Shown piece after piece: positions 28,901 through 37,078 of a DNA stretch of 64,000 nucleotides. The DNA is from Parabacteroides johnsonii DSM 18315 (GTDB taxonomy: Bacteria; Bacteroidota; Bacteroidia; Bacteroidales; Tannerellaceae). The notes below the pieces were generated by a model. The model was not told the DNA's origin. It searched no databases and worked only from the letters and a program-made list of their open reading frames with translations. A program made the translations under genes and the position numbers. The stretch covers positions 806,001 to 870,000 of the forward strand of contig NZ_CP102285.1 of the NCBI RefSeq assembly GCF_025151045.1, written 5' to 3'. Numbering within the stretch: the stretch's first letter is position 1; each line of letters begins with the position of its first letter.

Positions 28901-29414
28901 AGACGGTTGCATCTCTATGATACCGAGCAAGAGTTTTGGAGGTAACTTATATACGAAGGCTGAATACGGTAACTTTATATATCGTTTCGAATTCCAGTTG
29001 ACGCCGGGCGCTAACAACGGTGTCGGTATCCGTACCCCGATGGGTGTCGATGCCGCATATCATGGTATGGAAATTCAGATTCTGGATTGCGAACATCCGA
29101 TTTATAAGGATATTACTCCTTTGCAGCATCACGGTTCCGTATATGGTATCATTCCAGCAAAAGCAGATCATCAGGGTGTGTTTAAACCGGTAGGCGAATG
29201 GAACTATGAAGAGATCGTGGCCGATGGTGATAACATCAAGGTGACAGTCAACGGCGTGGTGATCTTAGAAGGAAACATTCGCGAAGCGACTAAGAACGGT
29301 ACAGCTGACGGCCATGAACATCCGGGTTTGTTCAATAAGAAAGGACATATCGGTTTCTTGGGGCATGGTTCTCCTGTTAAGTTCCGTAATATTCGTATTA
29401 AAGAGTTGAAATAA
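25959..29414 (+). CDS. HEAT-repeat protein with two DUF1080 (3-keto-disaccharide hydrolase-type) domains
   Basis: 1151 residues with a signal peptide (IAALLLCGSMLMA). Residues about 40-720 are alpha-helical HEAT-like repeats (AARALAANGSEKAGQALVAAL, VKQAATWTLVKIGDKSYIPSL and many others). Two concanavalin-like DUF1080 domains follow: about 738-945 (GFVSLFNGKDLTGWKGL to YYRNIYVKEL) and 955-1150 (GFKVLFDGTNMHEWTGN to VKFRNIRIKEL). DUF1080 domains include the 3-keto-disaccharide hydrolases, which cleave glycosides after C3 oxidation. The HEAT scaffold may hold a complex or bind the glycan. It is the last gene of the locus and is followed by a strong terminator. Confidence 0.9.
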   Translation: MRKAYISIAALLLCGSMLMAQTPEGRTAKTTAADVLAQMPAAKQTAYNKLIGDLSSTGEEGVLMLVNMINAPGKGSNANVDYALSGLTHYVMAKGEENARLVTANAYLKALEMVNERETKAFIIRQLQMLGKDECIETLASYLNDESLSGPAARALAANGSEKAGQALVAALKRRSGSPKTQKDVIRAIADAQVKEAETVLLALQGAADPNMQKEVLYALSCVGGSNSLPVLAKAAENAGYTMEITGANEAYIALLKRLVESDRATAMKAAKKLQKEAAKAGQEQTREAALQILLAAEEPAKVSKMVLASMKDPSKNYRNAALSYASDFADKELYIELMKMVPKAKPELKIDILNWIGREAKKPSKHDIIQNLEIRFDLPAKQILLEQLGDADFGVKQAATWTLVKIGDKSYIPSLAELLKNDDKQVVLLGQDALAAFPGDIDGAVAKAISSAANAGKIAGLELLAMRKATANINTVLDQIQTGSPEVKAAAYVALKDVVGERDITNMCGMLEMADALAVPPMQRAVISALSSLPAADRVETVTRRMLQAGNKDYLYYLVLSSTGQPDALATIVKGFRSSTGVKRDAAFEALLNWKGIEVADELYTICKENLSSNYFDPALTTYVKLVSNPAFTGENRLLSLRKAMEIAQTDAQKIAILQQIENTGTFLGMLYAGEFLDQKPVQQAAANAVMNIALGNKEYMGANVRSLLNKVMEVLDNPDAGYQREAIKKHLAEMPQGEGFVSLFNGKDLTGWKGLVQNPIARAKMKPAQLAKEQAKADENMRRDWKVENGLLVFDGSGYDNLCTEKQYGDFEMYVDWMLDPAGPEADAGIYLRGTPQVQIWDTSRVNVGAQVGSGGLYNNQVNESKPSKVADNKLGEWNSFYIKMIGDRVTVVLNGEKVVDDVILENYWDRKLPIFPTEQIELQAHGSKVYYRNIYVKELERKEPFKLSAEEEKEGFKVLFDGTNMHEWTGNTVDYTLEDGCISMIPSKSFGGNLYTKAEYGNFIYRFEFQLTPGANNGVGIRTPMGVDAAYHGMEIQILDCEHPIYKDITPLQHHGSVYGIIPAKADHQGVFKPVGEWNYEEIVADGDNIKVTVNGVVILEGNIREATKNGTADGHEHPGLFNKKGHIGFLGHGSPVKFRNIRIKELK

Positions 29415-29434
29415 TACTTTTGTATGTATAGGTT

Positions 29435-29479
29435 AAGTTGCAGTATGGGCTTGTATTAGCTTATACTGCAACTTTTTTA
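29435..29479 (+). terminator. Terminator of the carbohydrate locus
   Basis: AAGTTGCAGTAT (29435-29446) pairs with ATACTGCAACTT (29463-29474), followed by TTTT. Confidence 0.9.
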
Positions 29480-29491
29480 TGTAGAATAAAA

Positions 29492-29523
29492 TTTGTTGGT
29501 CTGGTTTATTATAGCGATTTTTG
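29492..29523 (+). promoter_or_regulatory. Probable promoter of the sensor kinase gene
   Basis: TTTG at 29492-29495, a 20-bp spacer and GATTTTTG at 29516-29523 (one mismatch to TAnnTTTG). This fits the Bacteroidetes -33/-7 spacing and lies 22 bp before the ATG at 29546. Confidence 0.55.
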
Positions 29524-29545
29524 TGTGATAGTAATAAATGGGTAA

Positions 29546-31933
29546 ATGACAAAAAGAATATTCATGGAAACAAGTCAGTATCAAACGTTATTAGATTGTG
29601 CCCAGGTTGGATGGTGGGAGACGGATTTCGAAGAGGGATGTTATATCTGCTCGGATTTCTTGATCGGCCTGCTGGAACTGAAAGGGCCGAAATTACCTAT
29701 AACTGACTTTTATTCCTTGATTCGTGAAGACTATCGCAGTCGGATTGCCAATGAGTTTGCTTTCTTCAGAGAGATCGGAATTTATGAGCAGGCTTTTCCG
29801 ATAAAAACTTGTTATGGATATAGATTCGTCCGTACCAAGATTTACAAGCATGGTTTGGAGTCCAATGGTAAAATAAAGGCTTTCGGAATTTTGCAATTAA
29901 TCCCTTTTAGTGAAGGAGATGCGAACCAACCGGTAGAGAATAGTCAGATCGACAGCCTGCTTAGGCATTTGGGCAGCCTTTCCAGGGCGTTGCATTCTTT
30001 TATCCAGACGAATGACCTGCATAAGTCGATCCATTTGGCGCTTACGGAAATTCTGTTTTCGATCTATACGAAAGGACGTGCGTATATCATGGAGTATGGG
30101 GAAGGGGATACTTTGAGCTGCACCCATGAAGTGTGTAGCAAAGGCATTGCTCCCGTTCGTGACACTTTGCAGAACATACCGCTTTCTACCTTACGCTGGT
30201 CTACCGAAAAGATACAAAAGCTTTATCCGATCCTGATCAATAACCTGGATGAATTACCTTTGGAGGCGGCAGAAGAAAAACGTTATCTGACAATGAGAGG
30301 CGCACGTTCCCTGATTATGATTCCGTTGATCATAAAGGGGATTTCATGGGGTTACCTGGGGATCGATATCGTAGACAATAACCGTATGTGGAGCCTCGAA
30401 GACTATCAATGGCTCTCTTCCATTACCAATATCATCAGTATAATAACGAAGATGGCTCGAACAAACGAGGCATTGGACCATAGCGAAAAGCTGCTTCGGA
30501 ATATCTATACGAATATCCCGGTCGGTATCGAGCTTTACGATAAGAATGGCTATCTGGTGGATATGAACAATATGGACGTGGAGATCTTCGGTCTTCCTTC
30601 TAAGGAGGCGGCATTAGGCATTAATATTTTTGAGAATCCGATCATTCCTGAAGAAATAAGGGAAAAGTTGAGCCGGAGAGAATCGGTCTCTTTCCGGTTG
30701 GATTACTCGTTTAATAAAATTAAGGACGAAGATTATTATCCGACGGGCAAAAAAGGTGCTCTCGATATTCTCACAAAGGTCAGCATGCTCTATGATACGA
30801 ATGGAGATCTGATCAATTATATGTTAATCAACCTTGATAATACGGATAAGACAGTTGCTTATAACCGTATCGAAGAGTTTGAGCACTTCTTCAGCCTGGT
30901 CAGCCGCTTTGCCAAAGTGGGCTATGCCAAATTCGATTTGCAAAGTAATGAGGGCTATGCTATCGACCAATGGTATCAGAACTTGGGAGAAGTGGAAGGA
31001 ACCCCTTTATCAGAGGTGATCGGAGTCTACGATCATGTTCATCCGGAGGATCGGAAAGTGATGGTTGATTTCTTTGAGAATGTTAGGCAGGGAACAGCTT
31101 CAAGTATCCGGAAAGAACTGAGGATTCAGAACGGGGATGAATGGCGATGGACTCGTGTGAATATCATGCGGAACACACAGTCGACCGATCCGGACAGGCT
31201 TGAAATGATTTGTGTGAATTATGATATAACCGAACTGAAGGAAACGCAGAAGCAGCGTGAGAAAGCCGAAGAACTCGACCGCTTGAAATCTGCATTCCTT
31301 GCCAATATGAGTCATGAGATCCGGACTCCGTTGAATGCCATTGTCGGGTTTTCCACATTGCTGGTCGATACGGACGATCCGGAGGAAAAGAAGCAGTTTG
31401 TCGAGATTATCCAGAAAAACAATGAACTGTTGTTGCAGTTGATCTCCGATGTGCTGGATCTGGCAAAGATTGAATCCGGTATAATTGAATTGAAACTTGT
31501 CGAGGTCGACCTGCGGGAGCTGTGTAAAGAGCTGGTCGTCTCGATGCGTATCAAAGTGCCGGCTGAAGTCGCGCTCTGTGTGGCCCCGGACCTGCCTTCC
31601 TATATCATGCGTTGCGATAAGGTGAGGCTAACACAGATCATCTCCAACTTTATTAATAATGCCATCAAGCACACCAGCAAGGGGACGATCGTACTTGGTT
31701 ATGAGGTACGCCAAGATGAAATTGAGTTCTCTGTGACGGATACTGGGGATGGTATGTCGCCGGAAGTGCAACAACATGTGTTTGACCGTTTCTATAAAGG
31801 AAACAGTTTCAAGCAGGGAACAGGTTTAGGACTCTCGATCTGCAAAAGTATAATAGAACAGGTAGGCGGGAAAATCGGAGTAGAGTCCGAGGAAGGGAAG
31901 GGTTCCCGTTTCTGGTTCACTTTACTCCGTTAG
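29546..31933 (+). CDS. PAS/GAF-type sensor histidine kinase
   Basis: 795 residues, no obvious transmembrane segment, so probably cytoplasmic. N-terminal PAS-like region (CAQVGWWETDFEEG), a GAF-like domain (about 145-305, IMIPLIIKGISWGYLGIDIV), a PAS domain (about 315-430, IYTNIPVGIELYDKNGYLVDM), another PAS/PAC (about 440-570), then HisKA with His about 590 (FLANMSHEIRTPLNAIVGF) and HATPase_c (FINNAIKHTSKG, DTGDGMSPE, GTGLGLSICKSI). No receiver or DNA-binding domain and no adjacent response regulator, so it is an orphan kinase. ATG 29564 is an alternative start. Confidence 0.92.
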   Translation: MTKRIFMETSQYQTLLDCAQVGWWETDFEEGCYICSDFLIGLLELKGPKLPITDFYSLIREDYRSRIANEFAFFREIGIYEQAFPIKTCYGYRFVRTKIYKHGLESNGKIKAFGILQLIPFSEGDANQPVENSQIDSLLRHLGSLSRALHSFIQTNDLHKSIHLALTEILFSIYTKGRAYIMEYGEGDTLSCTHEVCSKGIAPVRDTLQNIPLSTLRWSTEKIQKLYPILINNLDELPLEAAEEKRYLTMRGARSLIMIPLIIKGISWGYLGIDIVDNNRMWSLEDYQWLSSITNIISIITKMARTNEALDHSEKLLRNIYTNIPVGIELYDKNGYLVDMNNMDVEIFGLPSKEAALGINIFENPIIPEEIREKLSRRESVSFRLDYSFNKIKDEDYYPTGKKGALDILTKVSMLYDTNGDLINYMLINLDNTDKTVAYNRIEEFEHFFSLVSRFAKVGYAKFDLQSNEGYAIDQWYQNLGEVEGTPLSEVIGVYDHVHPEDRKVMVDFFENVRQGTASSIRKELRIQNGDEWRWTRVNIMRNTQSTDPDRLEMICVNYDITELKETQKQREKAEELDRLKSAFLANMSHEIRTPLNAIVGFSTLLVDTDDPEEKKQFVEIIQKNNELLLQLISDVLDLAKIESGIIELKLVEVDLRELCKELVVSMRIKVPAEVALCVAPDLPSYIMRCDKVRLTQIISNFINNAIKHTSKGTIVLGYEVRQDEIEFSVTDTGDGMSPEVQQHVFDRFYKGNSFKQGTGLGLSICKSIIEQVGGKIGVESEEGKGSRFWFTLLR

Positions 31934-31938
31934 AGATT

Positions 31939-32010
31939 AAGAAACTGTTTTGATTTTTTCGCCTCATAATTTGAAAGCTGGCTGTTTGTAAAAAATCAAA
32001 ACAGTTTCTT
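31939..32010. terminator. Long bidirectional terminator between kinase and upp
   Basis: A perfect 21-bp inverted repeat (31939-31959 with 31990-32010) around a 30-nt loop, with T-runs at the stem's inner 3' side on both strands. It separates convergent genes. Confidence 0.85.
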
Positions 32011-32015
32011 ATATC

Positions 32016-32669
32016 TTATTCTTTTTCACCATAGGACAAGTCACCGGCGTCGCCCAATCCCGGAACGATGTAAGAATGGTCGTCCAGTTCGTCGTCGATA
32101 GCCGCTACCCATACGGTCGTGATGTCGTCCGGCATTTTACGTTGGATATATTCGATAGCCTGCTTGCTGGCGATGATGGAAGCGACATGGATATGTGCCG
32201 GATGCCCTTTAGTGCGCAATGCTTCGTAGGCCAGTTCCATAGAACTGCCGGTAGCCAGCATTGGGTCTGTTATAATCAATGTTTTGTCCGTTAATCGGGG
32301 AGATGCGATGTATTCGATATGAATATCGAAGTTCAGGCGGTCTTTGTATTTCCTGTAAGCGGAGACGAATGCATTTTCCGCATTGTCCAGATAGCTGAGG
32401 AACCCCTGATGGTAGGGAAGTCCGGCACGCAGGATCGTACTGATGACGACTGAATCGTCGGGAGTATTCATCGGTGCTATTCCCAGAGGAGATTGAATAC
32501 CTTTTGTGCTGTAAGTGAAATCCTTACTGATCTCGTAGGCCATGATTTCACCGATCCGCTCGATGTTACGACGGAAGCGCATACTGTCTTTTTGTATATT
32601 GACATCGCGCAGTTCTGCGACAAACCGGTTTAACACCGAGTTTGATTCTCCAAGATTAACTATTTTCAT
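32016..32669 (-). CDS. upp: Uracil phosphoribosyltransferase
   Basis: 217 residues. The PRPP-binding loop TLIITDPMLATGSSMELAYEAL region is clear (core LIITDPMLATGSSM), as is the uracil-contacting C-terminal block YIVPGLGDAGDLSYGE. The length and ends fit the family. It makes UMP from uracil and PRPP in pyrimidine salvage. It lies between a bidirectional terminator and the HU terminator, so it is likely a single-gene transcript. Confidence 0.96.
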   Translation of the reverse strand: MKIVNLGESNSVLNRFVAELRDVNIQKDSMRFRRNIERIGEIMAYEISKDFTYSTKGIQSPLGIAPMNTPDDSVVISTILRAGLPYHQGFLSYLDNAENAFVSAYRKYKDRLNFDIHIEYIASPRLTDKTLIITDPMLATGSSMELAYEALRTKGHPAHIHVASIIASKQAIEYIQRKMPDDITTVWVAAIDDELDDHSYIVPGLGDAGDLSYGEKE

Positions 32670-32724
32670 GATTAAATTGTCATTTTCCGGCGCCGAAATT
32701 ACTCATAATTTGGACAGGTCGCAA

Positions 32725-32759
32725 AAAAGAAGGCAACCTTTTTTAGATTGCCTTCTTTT
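32725..32759 (-). terminator. Terminator of the HU gene
   Basis: AAAAGAAGGCAA (32725-32736) pairs with TTGCCTTCTTTT (32748-32759); on the minus strand it ends in a T-run. Confidence 0.85.
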
Positions 32760-32775
32760 GTCAGGTAAAAAAGTA

Positions 32776-33066
32776 TTACTTCTTTTCTCCGGGTTTGTTA
32801 ATTGCATCCAGCAAATATTTACCCGGTTTGAATTTTACAGTCGTTCTGGCTGGAATCATGACTGGTGTTCCAGTCTTGGGGTTACGAGCTAAACGCTCTG
32901 TCTGAGGACGCGGTATCAATGTTCCGAAACCGACCAATACGATCTCCTCATTGTGGGACATAGCTTCTGTTACGATGTCTACGTAAGCTTCCAATAGTTT
33001 TTTCGCTTTTTGCTTCTGTAATCCCGATCTCTGGGCCAAGGCCTCAATCAATTCTGCTTTGTTCAT
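32776..33066 (-). CDS. HU-family DNA-binding protein
   Basis: 96 residues with the full HU pattern: MNKAELIEALAQRSGLQKQKAKKLL, EIVLVGFGTLIPRPQTERLARNPKTG (arm region: GFGTL and RNPKTGTPVMIPA) and the FKPGKYLLDAIN ending. HU dimers bend and compact DNA. This is the ordinary nucleoid-type copy; a divergent HU-like gene is in the fimbrial locus at 47216. Confidence 0.95.
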   Translation of the reverse strand: MNKAELIEALAQRSGLQKQKAKKLLEAYVDIVTEAMSHNEEIVLVGFGTLIPRPQTERLARNPKTGTPVMIPARTTVKFKPGKYLLDAINKPGEKK

Positions 33067-33098
33067 GATTGTTTTTATTTAATTTTTGATATTCAAGG

Positions 33099-33106
33099 CA
33101 AATGTA
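33099..33106 (-). promoter_or_regulatory. Probable -7 box of the HU gene
   Basis: On the minus strand TACATTTG matches TAnnTTTG exactly, 32 bp before the ATG at 33066. Confidence 0.5.
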
Positions 33107-33286
33107 CGCTTTTCATTAATACATTGTATAACTTTTTGCATATAAAGAAATCAGCGTTCATTTCTTATTTAACAACGCGTATATGCATTTGTTACGATTT
33201 GCGAAACAAAAAATGTTAAATAGCCTTTGGTTGCGATATTTGAAAGGCTTTTTTGTGTACCTGCTGATTGATTTGATATTTATCGT

Positions 33287-33294
33287 TACTTTTG
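33287..33294 (+). promoter_or_regulatory. Probable -7 box of murB
   Basis: TACTTTTG matches TAnnTTTG exactly, 25 bp before the ATG at 33320. No clean -33 box. Confidence 0.5.
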
Positions 33295-33319
33295 TCCAGC
33301 AAAATAAAACATACATGAA

Positions 33320-34333
33320 ATGAGAATAGAAGAGAATTACTCGTTGAAGAAACATAATACTTTTCACCTTCCGGTGAAGACCCGTTGGTTTATGGAATAT
33401 ATGAATGAGGAAGAACTGGAACGGATCTTCCGGGACGAATATTTTCAGGAATGTTTGTCGTTGCATATCGGAAGTGGCAGTAATCTGTTATTCATAAATG
33501 ATTTTAACGGGATTATCCTGCATTCGCAGATAAAAGGTATCTCTGTTGCGGAAGAGACGGAGGATTCGGTACTGCTTCGCATCGGGGCTGCCGAGAAGTG
33601 GGACGACGTAGTCGCTTATGCCGTGTCCGAAGGTTGGGGAGGGATAGAAAACTTGTCCGGCATTCCGGGTGAAGCCGGAGCGGCCGCTGTCCAGAATATC
33701 GGGGCATACGGTACGGAAATCAAGGATGTGGTCGAAATGGTGGAGACGTATAACCAGCTTTCGTTCGAGAAACGTACGTTTACGAATGAAGAATGCCTCT
33801 ATGGTTACCGGGACAGTTTCTTTAAGAATGAGCATAACGACCCGCACATTGTTACTTATATAAATATACGTTTGAGTAAAAAGCCTCAGTTTTCTGTCAA
33901 TTACGGTAATTTGAAAGAGGAACTGGCTAAATATCCTGAGATAACGCTACAGGCTGTACGGGATGCCGTGATCTCGATCCGTCGCCAGAAATTGCCTGAT
34001 CCCGATGAATTGGGAAATGCCGGAAGTTTCTTTATGAATCCGGTTATTCCGGTTGCCCGTTACGAGAAGCTGAAGGAGCAATATCCGGATATGCCGTCTT
34101 ACCCGGCGGGAGAGGGAAAGGTGAAGATACCGGCAGGCTGGTTGATCGAGCAGTGCGGTTTTAAAGGCAAGTCGCATGGTGCGGTCGGCGTATATGAAAA
34201 GCAGGCATTGGTGTTGGTTAATTTGGGTGAAGCTAAAGGGCATGAGATCGCATTAGTTGCTGAAAGTATTCGTACGGCCGTTCATGACCGGTTCGGTATC
34301 GAGATTATGCCTGAGGTAAAATATGTAGGATAA
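33320..34333 (+). CDS. murB: UDP-N-acetylenolpyruvoylglucosamine reductase
   Basis: 337 residues. FAD-binding blocks LHIGSGSNLLFINDF and GIENLSGIPGEAGAAAVQNI are clear, then GYRDSFFKN (type I MurB tyrosine loop) and NAGSFFMNPVIP with the catalytic serine, and a C-terminal acidic residue in MPEVKYVG. It reduces the enolpyruvyl ether with NADPH to give UDP-N-acetylmuramate for peptidoglycan. The next gene starts immediately after its stop codon, suggesting translational coupling. Confidence 0.96.
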   Translation: MRIEENYSLKKHNTFHLPVKTRWFMEYMNEEELERIFRDEYFQECLSLHIGSGSNLLFINDFNGIILHSQIKGISVAEETEDSVLLRIGAAEKWDDVVAYAVSEGWGGIENLSGIPGEAGAAAVQNIGAYGTEIKDVVEMVETYNQLSFEKRTFTNEECLYGYRDSFFKNEHNDPHIVTYINIRLSKKPQFSVNYGNLKEELAKYPEITLQAVRDAVISIRRQKLPDPDELGNAGSFFMNPVIPVARYEKLKEQYPDMPSYPAGEGKVKIPAGWLIEQCGFKGKSHGAVGVYEKQALVLVNLGEAKGHEIALVAESIRTAVHDRFGIEIMPEVKYVG

Positions 34334-35089
34334 ATGGAAATTACGTTTTTGGGAACGGGTACTTCTACCGGGGTACCTGAAATTGGTTGTCAGTGTGAGG
34401 TATGCACCAGCTCGGATAAACGGGATTGGCGTCTGCGTACGTCCGTATTGGTGGAGACGGATGGTAAGCGGGTCCTGCTGGATTGCGGCCCGGATTTCCG
34501 TTGGCAGGTGATCCGCAACAAGACGTATCACTTGGATGCGGTCCTGATCTCGCACGAACATTACGACCATGTCGGCGGACTGGACGACCTGCGCCCTTTT
34601 TGCCGTGAAAAGGGGGTGGATGTGTATGCGGAAGATAATGTGGCGGAAGCTATCGAGACGCGCATCCCTTATGTGTTCCGTACCCATAAATATCCTGGAG
34701 TTCCGAACCTGGAACTTCACCGGATCGGAAACGAACCTTTTATGGTTGCCGGCATCCCGGTAACGCCAGTCCGGGTGATGCACGGGAAACTGCCGATTTT
34801 CGGTTATCGTATTGGTAATATGGCTTACCTGACAGATGTAAAATATCTTCCGGAAGAAGAGTATGCCAAACTGGAAGGTTTGGATGTGCTGGTCCTGACA
34901 GCTCTCCGCCTGGGAGCTCACCCTACGCATGAATCGCTGGAGGAAGCTCTTGCGAATGTCGAGCGAATAAAACCGAAGGAGACCTATCTGATCCACATGA
35001 GCCATCGCATTGGCCTGCATGCGGAAGTTGAGAAGGAGTTGCCGCCTCATGTCCATCTGGCCTATGATGGGCTGCACGTTTCCTGTTGA
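34334..35089 (+). CDS. MBL-fold metallo-hydrolase, PhnP-like
   Basis: 251 residues. Metallo-beta-lactamase-fold motifs: LISHEHYDHVGGLDDL (the HxHxDH site), then HGKLPIFGYRIGN and HMSHRIGLH near the C-terminus. The N-terminal FLGTGTSTGVPEIGCQCEVC with its Cys-x-Cys-x2-Cys is typical of the PhnP-like phosphodiesterase group. It hydrolyses phosphodiester or similar bonds with two metal ions; the substrate is unknown. The ATG follows the murB TAA directly, so the two are co-transcribed. Confidence 0.88.
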   Translation: MEITFLGTGTSTGVPEIGCQCEVCTSSDKRDWRLRTSVLVETDGKRVLLDCGPDFRWQVIRNKTYHLDAVLISHEHYDHVGGLDDLRPFCREKGVDVYAEDNVAEAIETRIPYVFRTHKYPGVPNLELHRIGNEPFMVAGIPVTPVRVMHGKLPIFGYRIGNMAYLTDVKYLPEEEYAKLEGLDVLVLTALRLGAHPTHESLEEALANVERIKPKETYLIHMSHRIGLHAEVEKELPPHVHLAYDGLHVSC

Positions 35090-35096
35090 AGACCTG

Positions 35097-35184
35097 ACAG
35101 TTCCATGCCTTAGAACTGATGGTTTCATAGTCTGGAACCGATGGTTTCATGCCTTGAAATAAACAGTTCCATCGCTTGGAACCG
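35097..35184. repeat. Four tandem imperfect 22-bp repeats
   Basis: Units at 35097-35118, 35119-35140, 35141-35162 and 35163-35184 follow each other without gaps. Each has the form (A/G)GTT(C/T)CAT-n6 followed by GGAAC or a variant of it. Since GTTCC and GGAAC are complementary, each unit is also a small dyad. A further GGAAC follows at 35188. They lie in the 132-bp gap between convergent genes. Confidence 0.85.
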
Positions 35185-35221
35185 TTTGGAACTCCAAAGG
35201 CCGCATGAATACAGGCTTTTG

Positions 35222-36958
35222 TTAATTTGAGATTTCCCCTCCTATTCGTTTATATCCCTCTTCATTCGGATGGAGGCCGTCACCGACAAACAGGCTTTCG
35301 TCTATTTTGCCGTCTTGCTGCAATAGGGTTATTCCCGGATTGGCAAATTCGTAGCCTTCCGTTTCCACCATCTCTTTAATATCGAAGTTGATGCTCTTTA
35401 CCCATTGCTCCTGATTGCGACGGGGGAGGATACCGATCACTTTGACGGAGGCTTCCGGTTGTCGCTGACGGATGGCGGAAAGGAGAAAGCGGAGACCTTC
35501 GACGATCTCTTTGTCATTGTTCAGGCCGCAATTGTTCGTGCCGATCATCAAAACAACTTTTCCGGCCTTATAGCCATCCAGTTCTCCGTGGTATACACGC
35601 CAAAGTACATTTTCGATACGGTCCCATCCGCAGCCTAAGTTTTGGAAACCGGCAGGACGCATGACTTTTTCCCAGGTCTCCCGTCCGTTTTTGTTGCGGT
35701 GTTCCGGTTCGCCACCCCAATAGTGAGTGATCGAGTTTCCTAAAATGACTGCTTTAGGCGGATGGTTGCGCACTTGCTCCAGAATGGCACGATGGCGGGC
35801 ACGCCATTCATACATATGCGGTTCCCGGCGTTGCGTGGCGGGAATGGTTGTTGGCGTGGAGCCAAGAGGGATATGTAGGATTTCCCGGACCTTTCTTTCT
35901 ACGGCAGCCGCCTGTTGCTTCATACCGAAGTCGGACGGATGCACATGGTCGACCCAACCGTCGGCAGGCATGTCCAGCTCTTCACGTGTCAGATAATATA
36001 CATCTTTGATCCCTTCGGACTGAATTTGTTCGTATGCCTTGCGGGAGGCGCGGTTCACTTGTTCGATTTCTTTGTTCTGTATGGTGTCCGTGTACATATT
36101 GCTGTATCCGTCGTGTTCGATCAGCAGGATGGGAGCCGAATGTTTTTCCCTGAGTTGCTTGACGGCGGCGATAGCCAGAGCTGCAACTTCCTCCTCCTTC
36201 TGATTGGGTAAGTTTGGCATACAATCCAGGATGTATAACCGGGCATCCGTTTCGCTGATAAATTGTAGCACCTCTTTCGCCAGTTTGCCGTTACCGGAAA
36301 AGCCAAGGTTTATGAGTGGGTAGTCCAGCGAACGTTGCAGGATCGTTCCCCACGCCATTGCAGGACGGGAAGCACAGGCTCCTTGCGCGATCGAAGTCCC
36401 GTACAGGACTATCGGCCTTTCGGGAGAAACTGGGATGAATTCCAGCTTCGCATCTTCGGGCGTACCGATCTCCAACCATTTCACTCCGTTATACAGAGGC
36501 AGATAAAGCCGGTATTCGAAGCCTTGTCTATGGTAATGGTCTTTGTCTATGTTATTATATGTGTAGGTGATCGTGTCCTTGAAAGAGTAGTTGCCGAAAC
36601 AAAAATGCCATTCCCCGTCGCTGTTAATGCTGTAGAGGTCAACTCCCGACACTCCGGTCGAAGGCATATGAGGCATATTCAGGCTACCGGTAACGGTGTA
36701 GCGGACTTTGATCTGCGGAGCGTTACTGTAGAAATGAATGGCAAGCCCTGCCGAATGCTGTGACAGGTTCCATACCGGTTCGTTCACCATGCCTTTTGCA
36801 CGTTCGGGCAGGCGTGTGTAAGAATTCCCGATCTCTTGTGTGAATCCTTGATTTTGGATAACCGGAAAACCTGCCTCCATCGGATTGTGCCATTTCCATT
36901 GGGCGGTGGCCGGAAAGAAAAGTAGGCAGCAAAACAGTAAACAAATAAGCTTTTTCAT
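35222..36958 (-). CDS. Secreted protein with two SGNH/GDSL-hydrolase domains
   Basis: 578 residues from ATG 36958, which gives a clean signal peptide (MKKLICLLFCCLLFFPATAQ); an upstream start at 37003 would displace it and overlap the promoter. After a beta-rich N-terminal domain, the first SGNH domain (about 185-365) has nucleophile block VLYGTSIAQGACAS and the DHVHPSDFG triad block. The second (about 390-578) has VILGNSITHYWGG, LMIGTNNCGLN and GDGLHPNEEGYKRIG. SGNH enzymes remove acetyl or other ester groups from glycans. Divergent to the GH97 gene, with which it may act on a decorated polysaccharide. Confidence 0.9.
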   Translation of the reverse strand: MKKLICLLFCCLLFFPATAQWKWHNPMEAGFPVIQNQGFTQEIGNSYTRLPERAKGMVNEPVWNLSQHSAGLAIHFYSNAPQIKVRYTVTGSLNMPHMPSTGVSGVDLYSINSDGEWHFCFGNYSFKDTITYTYNNIDKDHYHRQGFEYRLYLPLYNGVKWLEIGTPEDAKLEFIPVSPERPIVLYGTSIAQGACASRPAMAWGTILQRSLDYPLINLGFSGNGKLAKEVLQFISETDARLYILDCMPNLPNQKEEEVAALAIAAVKQLREKHSAPILLIEHDGYSNMYTDTIQNKEIEQVNRASRKAYEQIQSEGIKDVYYLTREELDMPADGWVDHVHPSDFGMKQQAAAVERKVREILHIPLGSTPTTIPATQRREPHMYEWRARHRAILEQVRNHPPKAVILGNSITHYWGGEPEHRNKNGRETWEKVMRPAGFQNLGCGWDRIENVLWRVYHGELDGYKAGKVVLMIGTNNCGLNNDKEIVEGLRFLLSAIRQRQPEASVKVIGILPRRNQEQWVKSINFDIKEMVETEGYEFANPGITLLQQDGKIDESLFVGDGLHPNEEGYKRIGGEISN

Positions 36959-37000
36959 GGATATTATCTCCTTAATAACCGTATTATGATACAATATCAA

Positions 37001-37052
37001 CAAAGATAAGACAATTTTGCAAAAGCATTTCCTGATTAATCCTGTATCTTTG
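37001..37052. promoter_or_regulatory. Divergent promoter pair for the SGNH and GH97 genes
   Basis: Two exact -7 boxes of the same sequence, TATCTTTG, face away from each other: minus strand at 37001-37008 and plus strand at 37045-37052. The 10-bp palindrome TTTTGCAAAA (37015-37024) lies between them. The shared region suggests the two genes are controlled together. Confidence 0.6.
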
Positions 37053-37078
37053 CTGCCAGTTAATTAAATTTGAAACCC

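Noticed and set aside
35097-35184. CRISPR array
   Set aside because: Repeats are contiguous without spacers, and no cas genes are in the window.
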